Source: Methylovulum sp.
GTDB taxonomy: Bacteria; Pseudomonadota; Gammaproteobacteria; Methylococcales; Methylomonadaceae
Assembly (NCBI GenBank): GCA_028713595.1
Contig: JAQTNZ010000013.1
Span: 1 to 15,275 of the forward strand
Reading direction: 5' to 3'
DNA length: 15,275 nucleotides
Shown here one piece after another: positions 1 to 7,224 of the stretch (positions within the stretch are counted from its first letter, which is position 1; each line of letters starts with the position of its first letter). The translations under genes were made by a program, and so were the position numbers. Below the pieces are notes generated by a model. That model saw only the letters and a program-made list of their open reading frames with translations. It was not told the origin of the DNA and did not search any database.

Positions 1-321
1 TATGCGTTCGGCGGGCAAATCGTCCACGCCAACAGCATTATGCACGGCAAAACCTCGCTGGTTTACCACCATAACAGCGGCGTGTTCCAAGGCCTTAACA
101 ATCCGTTCACCGCCACGCGCTACCATTCTTTAGTGATCGCCTCGGCCAGCTTGCCGGATTGCCTGGAAGTGACCGCTTGGACACAAGATACAGCCGGCAA
201 TCGGGATGAAATTATGGGTGTGCGCCACAAAACCTTGGATATTGAAGGCGTGCAGTTCCATCCTGAGTCGATTTTGACCGAATACGGGCATGAATTGCTG
301 AATAATTTTTTGCAGCGCTAA
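1..321 (+). CDS. trpG: Anthranilate/aminodeoxychorismate synthase glutamine amidotransferase subunit, C-terminal part
   Basis: This is the last 106 codons of a class I glutamine amidotransferase; the reading frame is open from base 1, so the N-terminus with the catalytic Cys lies outside the window. The visible part has the family's conserved HGKTS segment, the NPF-x-ATRYHSL segment, and GVQFHPES with the His and Glu of the Cys-His-Glu triad near the end. The closing [14 protein letters not shown] is typical of TrpG/PabA. The family hydrolyses glutamine and passes ammonia to the synthase partner (TrpE or PabB) for anthranilate or 4-amino-4-deoxychorismate. Sequence alone cannot separate TrpG from PabA, because many gammaproteobacteria use one subunit for both pathways. 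The next gene is not trpD, so the usual trpGDC order does not continue downstream. A stem-loop starts 21 nt after the stop codon. Confidence 0.93.
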   Translation, partial: YAFGGQIVHANSIMHGKTSLVYHHNSGVFQGLNNPFTATRYHSLVIASASLPDCLEVTAWTQDTAGNRDEIMGVRHKTLDIEGVQFHPESILTEYGHELLNNFLQR

Positions 322-341
322 GTCCATCCCAACCACACTTG

Positions 342-364
342 CCGGCCCAACCCGCTTGGGTCGG
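342..364 (+). terminator. Strong stem-loop after trpG, terminator-like
   Basis: CCGGCCCAA and TTGGGTCGG form a 9-bp stem, with one G-U pair in RNA, around a 5-nt CCCGC loop. It begins 21 nt after the trpG stop. No run of T follows, so it is not a classical intrinsic terminator. It could mark the 3' end of the mRNA, block exonucleases, or work with Rho. Confidence 0.4.
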
Positions 365-468
365 TTCCATAAGCGCCTTGTCGGCCTGTATATCGCTTCT
401 TCTGAAGTCTTGTGCCATTCGATCAGAACCTTCCTGATGCACAACCTTAATCCTGAAGCACCCCTTAT

Positions 469-1128
469 ATGCCTGGCTATCATGTCAAGTTCGAAACGGT
501 CACGGTTGGTGGTTTCGACTACCAGATCCGTTCATTATTAAACCTCCAACAATATTCCGACCCGCACAGCGAAGCCGAATCGGCGGGCATATCCTCCGCC
601 AGTTGGTCGTTGTTCGGGCATTTATGGCCGTCAGCGCGGATTCTCGCCCAAGCCATGCACACCTTTGAGCTGACCGGAAAACGCATCCTTGAGATTGGTG
701 CAGGCCTGGCCTTGGCGAGTTTGGTTGTCCATCGGCGGGCAGGGGATATGACAGTGAGTGATTGGCATCCTTTAAGCCAAAGCTTTTTAAAGGAAAACCT
801 GCGTTTAAACAAGTTGGCGCCGATAAAATACCAAACCGGCAACTGGGCGGGACAGAACCCCACCCTAGGCCAGTTTGACCTTATCATCGGCAGCGATGTC
901 CTGTATGAGCGTCAGCAACCGGGCCAGCTCGCCGCCTTTATCCACCGGCATTGTGCTCCCGCCGCTGAAATTATCATCGTTGACCCTGACCGGGGCAACC
1001 GCGTGGGTTTTTGTCGGGCAATGGCCGCTTTAGGTTACGGCTTCACCAGCAAAACCGCCGACCGCTTTATCGAAAACGGCGACCCCTACAAAGGCCGCTT
1101 GCTGACCTTTGCACAATGCTTGGCGTGA
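469..1128 (+). CDS. Class I SAM-dependent methyltransferase, Methyltransf_16-like
   Basis: A 219-residue protein with a Rossmann-type methyltransferase core. After an N-terminal segment ending in SASWSLFGHLWPSARILA, motif I is seen as ILEIGAGLALASLV (about residues 74-87), then an acidic turn in TVSDWHP. Next comes QFDLIIGSDVLYE (about 135-147), the hallmark of the Methyltransf_16/METTL group, and IIIVDPDRGNR near 168-178. Relatives methylate protein lysines or small molecules; the substrate here cannot be read from the sequence. Motif I has Ala where most relatives have the third Gly (GxGxG). ATG 469 is the first in-frame start and keeps the conserved YHVKFET beginning; it has no visible Shine-Dalgarno sequence. 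It lies 147 nt from trpG and 72 nt from the ATPase gene, so it may be transcribed alone. Confidence 0.82.
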   Translation: MPGYHVKFETVTVGGFDYQIRSLLNLQQYSDPHSEAESAGISSASWSLFGHLWPSARILAQAMHTFELTGKRILEIGAGLALASLVVHRRAGDMTVSDWHPLSQSFLKENLRLNKLAPIKYQTGNWAGQNPTLGQFDLIIGSDVLYERQQPGQLAAFIHRHCAPAAEIIIVDPDRGNRVGFCRAMAALGYGFTSKTADRFIENGDPYKGRLLTFAQCLA

Positions 1129-1200
1129 ACGGTGATGGGTGAGTTTTTGGGCAATCTGCACTATACTGCTGGCATTTAAGCAGTAAAATTAGCTTGCCCA

Positions 1201-2517
1201 TTGCGCACCTTAGAGAGATTCCGCCCCTTTATGATATATCCTGTCGATAATTTAGATGATGCTTACAATGCCTGTCATCCTGATAAGCCTTTAGAAAGCG
1301 GTGATCCTCGGTATCTGGATTTAAAAGATGTCCGTAACCAAAAAAGTGTCAATACGTTAGCTAAACGTATCATCCGCACCAGTCAAACAGAGGATTTTTG
1401 TAAGCAATTAGTAACAGGCCATACAGGGTGCGGTAAATCCACCGAGCTAAAACGCTTGCAAAAACATTTGGAAAATTCCAGCTATTTTGTGATCTTTTTG
1501 GATGTGGAAAGCACTTTAGACCTACACCAAATTACCTATCAGGATGTATTGCTGAACATTGCCCAAGGCGTTATTGAAGCCTTGGCAAAACAAGCTATCG
1601 ACTTGGATAAGGGGCTTTTAAACGATTTGAATCTGTTGTTGGCGGAAAAAATAGTTAGCAAAGAATATGTAAAAGAAGCTAAAGCCAGTATTGGGATAGA
1701 TGCCCAAGCAGGCATAGATATTTTGGGTATCGGCAAATTTATCACCAAAATCATGGGAGAAGTGCGCAGTGGTAGTAGCCACCGCGAGCAAATCCGCGAA
1801 AGAATCAAAGGCGTTCAGCAAGAATTTATCGCTAAATTAAACGATTTATTAATTGCCGCGCGTTCAAAATTGAAAATTAAAGGTCATGCCGATTTGGTCA
1901 TTATTGTCGATGGCTTAGAAAAAATCAGGGAAAGTGCAACCTATAATGATTTATTTATAGAACACGCCGAGCAACTGAATGAAATAGGCGCACATGTTTT
2001 ATACACGATTCCGATTGCCTTGGCTTTTAATGCCAATTTAGGCGATTTTTTTCCTAATGACGTGTTTTTCATGCCTATGGTCAAATACCAGACGGCAGAA
2101 GGTAAGCAGTATTTGGCCGACTTAATCAACAAGCGTATGCAAACAGCGTTGCTGTTTACTAGTCCGGCTTTGTTGGAGCGTTTAATTGCCATGAGCGGCG
2201 GTTCCATACGCGATTTATTGCGTTTAATCCGAATTGCCTCAGAAACCGAAGAAAATCAGATTAAAGACGTTGATATTGATCGCGCCATCAGTCATTTGGT
2301 TAAAGAATTTGACCGCTTAGTCAAAGAAGAAGATGTGGCTTTGTTAAAAGAGATCGCTATCGCCCAACGGGTCATCAAAGATAAAGAGAAGCGTTACGAG
2401 CGTTTATTGGGTTTGCGTTTAGTAAACGAGTACGAAAACGGCAAAGCATGGGCTGATTTACATCCTGCTTTAAGGAAAATCAGTTGGTTACAGGCTAAAT
2501 TAACTGCACCCGAATAG
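1201..2517 (+). CDS. P-loop ATPase with C-terminal winged-helix-like region, first gene of an ATPase/TPR pair
   Basis: A 438-residue AAA/STAND-like NTPase. Walker A is GHTGCGKST (residues 73-81), Walker B is DLVIIVDGLEK (231-241), and SGGSIRDLLRL (332-342) resembles an Orc/Cdc6-type sensor-2 helix. The segment about 405-425, ending in WADLHPALR, looks like the end of a winged helix. A helical, charged insertion at about 130-225 separates the two Walker motifs and may act in oligomerisation or signalling. There is no signal peptide or membrane segment, so it should be cytoplasmic. The TTG at 1201 is the longest start; ATG 1231 (residue 11, beginning MIYPVDN) is a good alternative, and neither has a clear Shine-Dalgarno sequence. 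A TATACT box at 1162-1167 may be the -10 element. The gene is coupled to the TPR gene by a 2-nt gap and is visibly more A+T-rich than its neighbours, which hints at transfer. Its biological role is not known to me. Confidence 0.8.
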   Translation: MRTLERFRPFMIYPVDNLDDAYNACHPDKPLESGDPRYLDLKDVRNQKSVNTLAKRIIRTSQTEDFCKQLVTGHTGCGKSTELKRLQKHLENSSYFVIFLDVESTLDLHQITYQDVLLNIAQGVIEALAKQAIDLDKGLLNDLNLLLAEKIVSKEYVKEAKASIGIDAQAGIDILGIGKFITKIMGEVRSGSSHREQIRERIKGVQQEFIAKLNDLLIAARSKLKIKGHADLVIIVDGLEKIRESATYNDLFIEHAEQLNEIGAHVLYTIPIALAFNANLGDFFPNDVFFMPMVKYQTAEGKQYLADLINKRMQTALLFTSPALLERLIAMSGGSIRDLLRLIRIASETEENQIKDVDIDRAISHLVKEFDRLVKEEDVALLKEIAIAQRVIKDKEKRYERLLGLRLVNEYENGKAWADLHPALRKISWLQAKLTAPE

Positions 2518-2519
2518 CC

Positions 2520-4175
2520 GTGGCAGACGCATTGGGCGACCTTTTCAGCCAACATCCAGAACTAAAGCATCTGCGCCGCGCCCTGCAATTATGTAAGGGC
2601 TTTGGCCTGTATTTTGTCAGTTGCAATACCGTACCGTTGCGTCATGAATTGGTCGCCGCCTTAAAGGCTAATCTCGCCACGCCGATTGTCGAGTTGCCGT
2701 TAAACCCTGAAAACGATATTTTTATTGATGCGCAAATGATGGCCTTGCTGGCCGATGCCAGCGCGGATGCGATAGTGTTTATTTACGATTTGGAAAAGCT
2801 CTATCATTTAAAAGACCGCCATGTCATTCAGGAATTAAATTGGCGGCGGGAGTTTTATGGGCGCGGCAATCATCCTGTCGTCTTTTGGCTACCGGACTTT
2901 TTATTGACCGAAATCTTTAACGAAGCCCCTGACTTTGCCGATTGGCGTAGCGGGCTTTATGAATTTGTCTTATCACAACCTGAACAACTCAGCTTGATGC
3001 ACAGCACTTGGGAAAGTGCTGGTGAAAATTTTGTCGGGCAATTGTCGTTAAGTGAAAAACAACGTTGGATTGTTAATTTAGAAAATTTATTGGCGGAATT
3101 GGCGGGGCAGGAAGCTTCGAAGACAAAGGGAGATTTGTTAGGTCGCTTGGGGATGTTATATGATTCCTTAGGGAAATATGACCAAGCATTAACGAGTTAT
3201 CGGCAATCGTTGCAAATTCAGCAAGATATTGGTGACAAACAAGGCGAAGGCACGACCCTTAACAACATCTCCCATATTCATAATGTTAAAGGCGACTACG
3301 GCACTGCCTTGCGCTACTTGGAACAATCGCTGAAAATCCAGCAGGACATCGGCGACAAACAAGGCGAAGGCACGACCCTCAACAACATTTCCCAAATCTA
3401 CAGAGCTAAAGGCGACTACGGCACGGCCTTGCGCTATTTGGAACAATCGCTACAAATATGCCAAGATATCGGCGACAAACAAGGCGAAGGCGCAACCTTC
3501 AACAACATTTCCCAAATCTATGATGCCCAAGGCGACTACGGCACCGCCTTGCGCTACTTGGAACAATCGCTTCAAATCCAGCAAGACATTAGCGACAAAC
3601 AAGGTGAAGGCGTGACACTCGGCAACATCTCCTCAATCTACCATGCCCAAGGCGATTACAGCACAGCCTTGCGCTACTTGGAGCAATCCCTGCAAATCAG
3701 GCAAAACATCGGTGACAAACAAGGCGAAGGCACGACCCTCAATAACATCTCCTCAATCTACCATGCCCAAGGCGATTACAGCACAGCCTTGCGCTACTTG
3801 GAGCGATCCCTGCAAATCGAGCAAGACATTGGCGACAAACAAGGCGAAGGCACGACCCTCAACAACATTTCCCAAATCTACAGAGCTAAAGGTGATTACG
3901 GCATCGCTTGGTGCTACTTGGAGAAATCCCTACAAATACAGCAAAATATCGGCGATGTAGCGGGCGAATGTGCAACTTTATTTAATATCGGGCATATCCA
4001 TTGGCAAAATGGTGAGCAGCAACAAGCCTTATCAACATGGCTAAAAGTTTACCGCATCGCTAAACATATCGGCTTGGCAGAAGGATTACAAAATTTAGAC
4101 GAACTAGCTAAGTACCTAGGCCATGAAGGCTTGGCTTGGTGGGAAACCTTAAACCCTGCCGATTTTAGCCAGTAG
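2520..4175 (+). CDS. TPR-repeat protein with a Walker-A-less ATPase-like N-terminal domain
   Basis: A 551-residue cytoplasmic protein starting at GTG 2520, two bases after the upstream stop, so translation is probably coupled. Residues 1-150 look like a degenerate P-loop NTPase. They show a strand-rich GFGLYFVSCN, a Walker-B-like AIVFIYDLEKL (84-94), and LNWRRE and VVFWLPDFLL (106-130) followed by APDFADWRSGLYEF. There is no GxxxxGK[ST]. The FWLP...DWRSG..EF segment resembles that of bacterial TPR proteins of STAND-type signalling. Residues about 205-237 form a first TPR, followed by six almost identical 40-residue units (238-477) each starting GDKQGEG, then a diverged unit (478-517) and a capping helix. 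Forty-residue TPRs like these form a peptide-binding superhelix. With the ATPase before it, a sensor/switch role is my inference; no effector domain (nuclease, TIR, CHAT) is visible. Confidence 0.85.
   Translation: MADALGDLFSQHPELKHLRRALQLCKGFGLYFVSCNTVPLRHELVAALKANLATPIVELPLNPENDIFIDAQMMALLADASADAIVFIYDLEKLYHLKDRHVIQELNWRREFYGRGNHPVVFWLPDFLLTEIFNEAPDFADWRSGLYEFVLSQPEQLSLMHSTWESAGENFVGQLSLSEKQRWIVNLENLLAELAGQEASKTKGDLLGRLGMLYDSLGKYDQALTSYRQSLQIQQDIGDKQGEGTTLNNISHIHNVKGDYGTALRYLEQSLKIQQDIGDKQGEGTTLNNISQIYRAKGDYGTALRYLEQSLQICQDIGDKQGEGATFNNISQIYDAQGDYGTALRYLEQSLQIQQDISDKQGEGVTLGNISSIYHAQGDYSTALRYLEQSLQIRQNIGDKQGEGTTLNNISSIYHAQGDYSTALRYLERSLQIEQDIGDKQGEGTTLNNISQIYRAKGDYGIAWCYLEKSLQIQQNIGDVAGECATLFNIGHIHWQNGEQQQALSTWLKVYRIAKHIGLAEGLQNLDELAKYLGHEGLAWWETLNPADFSQ
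3231..3950 (+). repeat. Six tandem 120-bp repeats encoding TPR units
   Basis: Six in-frame units of exactly 120 bp (3231, 3351, 3471, 3591, 3711 and 3831 onward) encode 40-residue TPRs. Each starts with codons for GDKQGEG (SDKQGEG in the fourth) and continues with a NIS-x-IY-x-A-x-GDY core. Units match at silent positions too: those beginning 3351 and 3831 differ at only a couple of bases over their first 70 or so, and those at 3591 and 3711 share a long near-identical stretch. This points to recent tandem duplication or ongoing gene conversion. A seventh copy (3951-4070) has diverged. Confidence 0.95.
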
Positions 4176-4176
4176 A

Positions 4177-4204
4177 ATATAAGGCAGCATCGGCGGCCTT
4201 ATAT
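4177..4204. terminator. Perfect 9-bp stem-loop between convergent genes
   Basis: ATATAAGGC and GCCTTATAT form a perfect 9-bp stem with a 10-nt loop, starting one base after the TPR gene's stop. A run of six T follows on the plus strand at 4219-4224, 14 nt after the stem. The spacing is long for a textbook terminator, but a convergent gene end (TPR gene + / DUF1704 gene -) is where a bidirectional one is expected. Confidence 0.5.
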
Positions 4205-4251
4205 CAGGCTAACGTGTCTTTTTTGTATGGCTCAATCGGTTTTTGCGTTCC

Positions 4252-5556
4252 TTACAAAATATTCGCATAATCCTGTTCCAACTGCCTAAAATTCAGCGAA
4301 GTCATAAAACGGCTGAAGCTTAACCATGCCGCCAAGCCGTTCAAATCCCGAAATTGGGGCGGCAGGAAGCGGGGCGGGGTGACGGTGCCTTCATCGACCA
4401 GATCCACCAGCACTTTCATATCTTCAATCATGGTTTTGCCACAAAACAACAAGGGGATGCGGTCGGGTTTGCCTTTGTTGACCGCCAAACGCATAAAATT
4501 GTAGGTCAGGACGAAGCCTTTGATATAGGTTAGGTCTTTGGTGAAGGGCATTCCGTTGGAACTGCTGCCCCGGAATACGCGGCTGCTTAAGGTGTAGCTG
4601 TCTTCCTCATCCAAGCCTTTGGCACGGAAAAAGGCAAAAATGTCCATAAAGTCTGCGCCTTCTTCCACCAAGGTGATGGCGCGGACGCGGTTAATCAGGC
4701 GCATCAGGCGGTTGGGGGTGGAGCTAAAGGTTAAGATTTCCATCAACACCGCCAAGCCTTCTTGGGTGACGGTTGCCGAGGGGGGGCCTTTGCCAAGGAA
4801 GGTGCAATACGGCTGTTCCATACCGTTTAAGGTAGTCCCCAGATGCACCCAAATCTCATGCACTTCCAGCACCCGCAAATCCCGCATGTTGAACAGGGCA
4901 TCGGCGCGTAACTTGACGTAGTCGGTGCCCGCAGCGGCATCGGAGACGATACCATCGCTGAGCATGGCGCGTAAGCCTTCGCCTGGCAGCACTTCTTCTA
5001 TGCGCTGGTTAAGGATGTCAACCGCTTCTTTGGCGTTGATAGTTTTCGGGTCTTCGTTCAAAAAGTCCAGTTCTAACAGTTGTTGTAAGGTCGATTCCAT
5101 CATGCTGCCCAAGTCGGCAATGGTCGGGTCGCCGACATGGAACACGTCTTGCGAAGAGCCGTACAGCTCTTGGGAGATATTGGAGAATGTCGACGTACCC
5201 CGCGCTTCCAACATGTACACCACATCCTGATATTCGCGGCAGATACGGCGCATGATGACGCTGAGCGGGTTCAACTGGCCCAGTTTGCGCACTAGGTCGC
5301 GTTCAATCTGATGGAATTCGTCTTTCTTTTCGCTGGGGTCAAAGCCTAAAGGGCGCTGGCGATAGTAATCGGCATCAATGGCGGGCATGGTTTTACAGCC
5401 GCTTTGCAAAAACGCTTGCTTGATGCCATCGTCCCATTTGATGGCATCCAGGATACGGATGGGCTGTTGGGCTTTGACGATCCGATCCGATAAGGCTTTG
5501 ACCTCGATGAGGTAGGTGGACGGTTTTGCGACCTTTATGTTACTCATATTACTCAT
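4252..5556 (-). CDS. DUF1704 / QEGLA-motif protein, putative zinc carboxypeptidase-like enzyme
   Basis: A protein of 434 residues from ATG 5556, or 461 from the upstream in-frame ATG 5637. It belongs to the family annotated 'flavohemoglobin expression-modulating QEGLA motif protein' (DUF1704). The two signature elements are VHEIWVHLGT, an HExxxH metal-binding helix, and TVTQEGLAVLMEI about 30 residues later, whose Glu is the likely third ligand. The same HExxxH plus downstream Glu layout is known in the eukaryotic DUF1704 protein MATCAP, a tubulin carboxypeptidase. The bacterial substrate is unknown, and a peptidase role here is inferred from those residues. There is no signal peptide or membrane span. 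I prefer 5556 because family similarity begins shortly after it; neither start has a clear Shine-Dalgarno sequence. It lies downstream of the PhoH-type gene on the same strand and may share its transcript. Confidence 0.8.
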   Translation of the reverse strand: MSNMSNIKVAKPSTYLIEVKALSDRIVKAQQPIRILDAIKWDDGIKQAFLQSGCKTMPAIDADYYRQRPLGFDPSEKKDEFHQIERDLVRKLGQLNPLSVIMRRICREYQDVVYMLEARGTSTFSNISQELYGSSQDVFHVGDPTIADLGSMMESTLQQLLELDFLNEDPKTINAKEAVDILNQRIEEVLPGEGLRAMLSDGIVSDAAAGTDYVKLRADALFNMRDLRVLEVHEIWVHLGTTLNGMEQPYCTFLGKGPPSATVTQEGLAVLMEILTFSSTPNRLMRLINRVRAITLVEEGADFMDIFAFFRAKGLDEEDSYTLSSRVFRGSSSNGMPFTKDLTYIKGFVLTYNFMRLAVNKGKPDRIPLLFCGKTMIEDMKVLVDLVDEGTVTPPRFLPPQFRDLNGLAAWLSFSRFMTSLNFRQLEQDYANIL

Positions 5557-5598
5557 TAGCAGGGTCTCTAGGTGAACAGGCGTTGCGGGCATGGAGCG

Positions 5599-5628
5599 GC
5601 GGGGCGATGCTGGCACGTTCCGCCCCGC
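5599..5628 (-). other. GC-rich stem-loop between the PhoH-type and DUF1704 genes
   Basis: GCGGGGCG (5599-5606) pairs with CGCCCCGC (5621-5628), leaving a 14-nt loop. It lies in the spacer between two same-strand genes and is not followed by a T-run on the minus strand. It may be a processing or partial-termination site, or simply part of a longer DUF1704 reading frame if ATG 5637 is the true start. Confidence 0.3.
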
Positions 5629-5694
5629 TGTGTGCATAGATAAAAAGCAATAGTAATGCCATGTTTTTTAAAGCAACGTGTTGATGGGTTTTGC

Positions 5695-7113
5695 CTATAG
5701 CATATCCGAGGCATAATCCGCCAAGCGTGAGCGTTCGCCGCGCCGTAAGGTGATGTGCGCACCGTAGGGCCAGTGTTTGAAACGATCCACGACGTAGGTC
5801 AGGCCTGAGGTGGTGGCGGTCAAATAAGGCGTGTCAATTTGTGACAGGTTGCCGATGCAGATAATCTTGGTGCCAGGCCCTGCACGGGTGATTAAGGTCT
5901 TCATCTGCTTGGAAGTCAGGTTTTGTGCTTCATCAATAATCAAAAAACGGTTCAGAAAGGTGCGTCCGCGCATGAAAGTCAGCGAGCGGATTTTGACGCG
6001 ATTCATCAGGATGTTTTTGGTCGCGCCCTGTTCCCATTCATTTTGCCCGGAGCGGCTGCCCAACAATTCCAAGTTGTCCATTAACGCGCCCATCCACGGC
6101 GCCATTTTTTCTTCTTCAGTGCCCGGCAAAAAGCCGATGTCTTCACCGATGGGCATGGTTTCGCGGGTCATGACAATTTCGTTGTAAAGTTTCTTCTCCA
6201 GCGTCATGACCAAGCCCGCCGCCAAGGCCAATAAAGTCTTACCAGTACCCGCCGTGCCCAGTAAGGTGACAAAATCAATCTCAGGGTCGAGCAGCACGTT
6301 AAAGGCAAAGTTTTGTTCGCGGTTTTTGGCGCACACGCCCCACACGTTGTTGTGCTTGGAGCGGTAATCGCGCGCCAACTCCAAAATGGCGACACCAGTG
6401 TTGCAGGAGCGGACAATCGCCTCAAAATTGCTGTCATTGTCCATATACAGGTATTGGTTGGGATACCATTCGTTGACCAGCGGGTCTTCAAGGCGGTAAA
6501 ACGTGCGGTCTTTCTCCTGCCAAGAATCCATTTTGGCGCCGTGGTTATCCCAAAAATCATCGTCCAGCGCGGTCGCGCCGCTGTAGAGTAGGTCAATATC
6601 ATCCAGGGTTTGGTCGTTGTGGTAATCCTCCGCGCTCAATTCCAACGTCGCCGCCTTGATGCGCATGTTAATGTCTTTCGACACCAAGATGACTTTAAGG
6701 TACGGGAATTTTTTGGTCAACGCCAGCACCACGCTGAGTATGGAGTTGTCCGCCAGCTTGCCCGGCATACTGTCAGGCAGCAACGCGGTCAGGGTGCTGG
6801 TTTCAAAGTATAAGCGCCCGAAGCTGTTCAGGGTGTCGCCATTAGCGCCGTGTTCGATGCGGGACAGGGGCAGGCCATCGTTAAGCGTTTGCTGGTTGGC
6901 ATCGCGGATCAGCTCGTCAAGGAAACGGCTGACTTGGCGGACGTTACGCGCCACATCGGTCAGGCCTTTTTTGCCGTGGTCCAGCTCTTCCAAGACAATC
7001 ATCGGGATAAAGACATCATGTTCCTGAAAACGGAATATCGCCGCAGGGTCGTGCATCAGCACATTGGTATCTAAAACAAACAGTTTTTTATCAGGCGTGG
7101 TCTGAATATTCAT
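5695..7113 (-). CDS. phoH: PIN domain / PhoH-like ATPase (PhoH2-type, YlaK-like)
   Basis: A 472-residue fusion from ATG 7113. The N-terminal PIN domain (about 1-150) keeps the acidic metal-binding pattern: D15 in FVLDTNVLMHDP, E42/E43 in VLEELDHGKKG, D122 in LADNSIL and D147 in VSKDINMR. The C-terminal PhoH ATPase has Walker A GTAGTGKT (286-293), Walker B FLIIDEAQN (390-398) and the conserved RGRTFLNRF just before it. PIN-PhoH proteins studied in mycobacteria unwind and cleave RNA, so an RNA-processing or stress role in the cytoplasm is likely. Length and domain order match the family. The open frame extends upstream to 7200, but those 29 residues are Pro-rich and unlike the family, and a candidate promoter lies inside that extension. 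The DUF1704 gene follows after 138 nt on the same strand. Confidence 0.9.
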   Translation of the reverse strand: MNIQTTPDKKLFVLDTNVLMHDPAAIFRFQEHDVFIPMIVLEELDHGKKGLTDVARNVRQVSRFLDELIRDANQQTLNDGLPLSRIEHGANGDTLNSFGRLYFETSTLTALLPDSMPGKLADNSILSVVLALTKKFPYLKVILVSKDINMRIKAATLELSAEDYHNDQTLDDIDLLYSGATALDDDFWDNHGAKMDSWQEKDRTFYRLEDPLVNEWYPNQYLYMDNDSNFEAIVRSCNTGVAILELARDYRSKHNNVWGVCAKNREQNFAFNVLLDPEIDFVTLLGTAGTGKTLLALAAGLVMTLEKKLYNEIVMTRETMPIGEDIGFLPGTEEEKMAPWMGALMDNLELLGSRSGQNEWEQGATKNILMNRVKIRSLTFMRGRTFLNRFLIIDEAQNLTSKQMKTLITRAGPGTKIICIGNLSQIDTPYLTATTSGLTYVVDRFKHWPYGAHITLRRGERSRLADYASDML

Positions 7114-7153
7114 GTCGGTACCATTGGGGTTAGGCGGGAAGAAGGCGAAAGCC

Positions 7154-7181
7154 GTTATCGGTATGCGGCAGGGAGGGTCAA
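7154..7181 (-). promoter_or_regulatory. Candidate sigma70 promoter of the PhoH-type gene
   Basis: On the minus strand, TTGACC (7181-7176) and GATAAC (7159-7154) are separated by 16 bp, matching 5 of 6 and 4 of 6 consensus bases. Transcription would start near 7147, giving a leader of roughly 35 nt before ATG 7113. This supports the shorter start. Confidence 0.4.
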
Positions 7182-7224
7182 AGATGCGCCCGCCGGGCAA
7201 GTGTCTGCCTGTCAGTAAAGGGGG

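Noticed and set aside
3189..3446. Minus-strand frame across the TPR repeats
   Set aside because: It is produced by the repeat's codon pattern read on the other strand.
3231..3950. Regular repeats considered as a CRISPR array or satellite
   Set aside because: The period is 120 bp with no unique spacers, and every unit is in frame and codes for a TPR helix pair.
1201..4175. ATPase/TPR pair considered as a known NACHT or Avs-type antiphage system
   Set aside because: No NACHT signature or effector nuclease is visible, and the ATPase and TPR parts are on separate chains; I cannot assign it to a named system.
4619..5230. Two plus-strand frames of about 100 residues inside the DUF1704 gene
   Set aside because: They are antisense to a gene with clear family motifs; their Ser/Arg-rich composition is typical of shadow frames.
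5831..7027. Several plus-strand frames opposite the PIN-PhoH gene
   Set aside because: The minus strand encodes intact PIN and Walker motifs throughout this region; the plus frames show no domain.
7182..7212. GCCC-GCC-GGGC stem as a terminator of bcp
   Set aside because: The stem is only 4 bp and no T-run follows on the minus strand.
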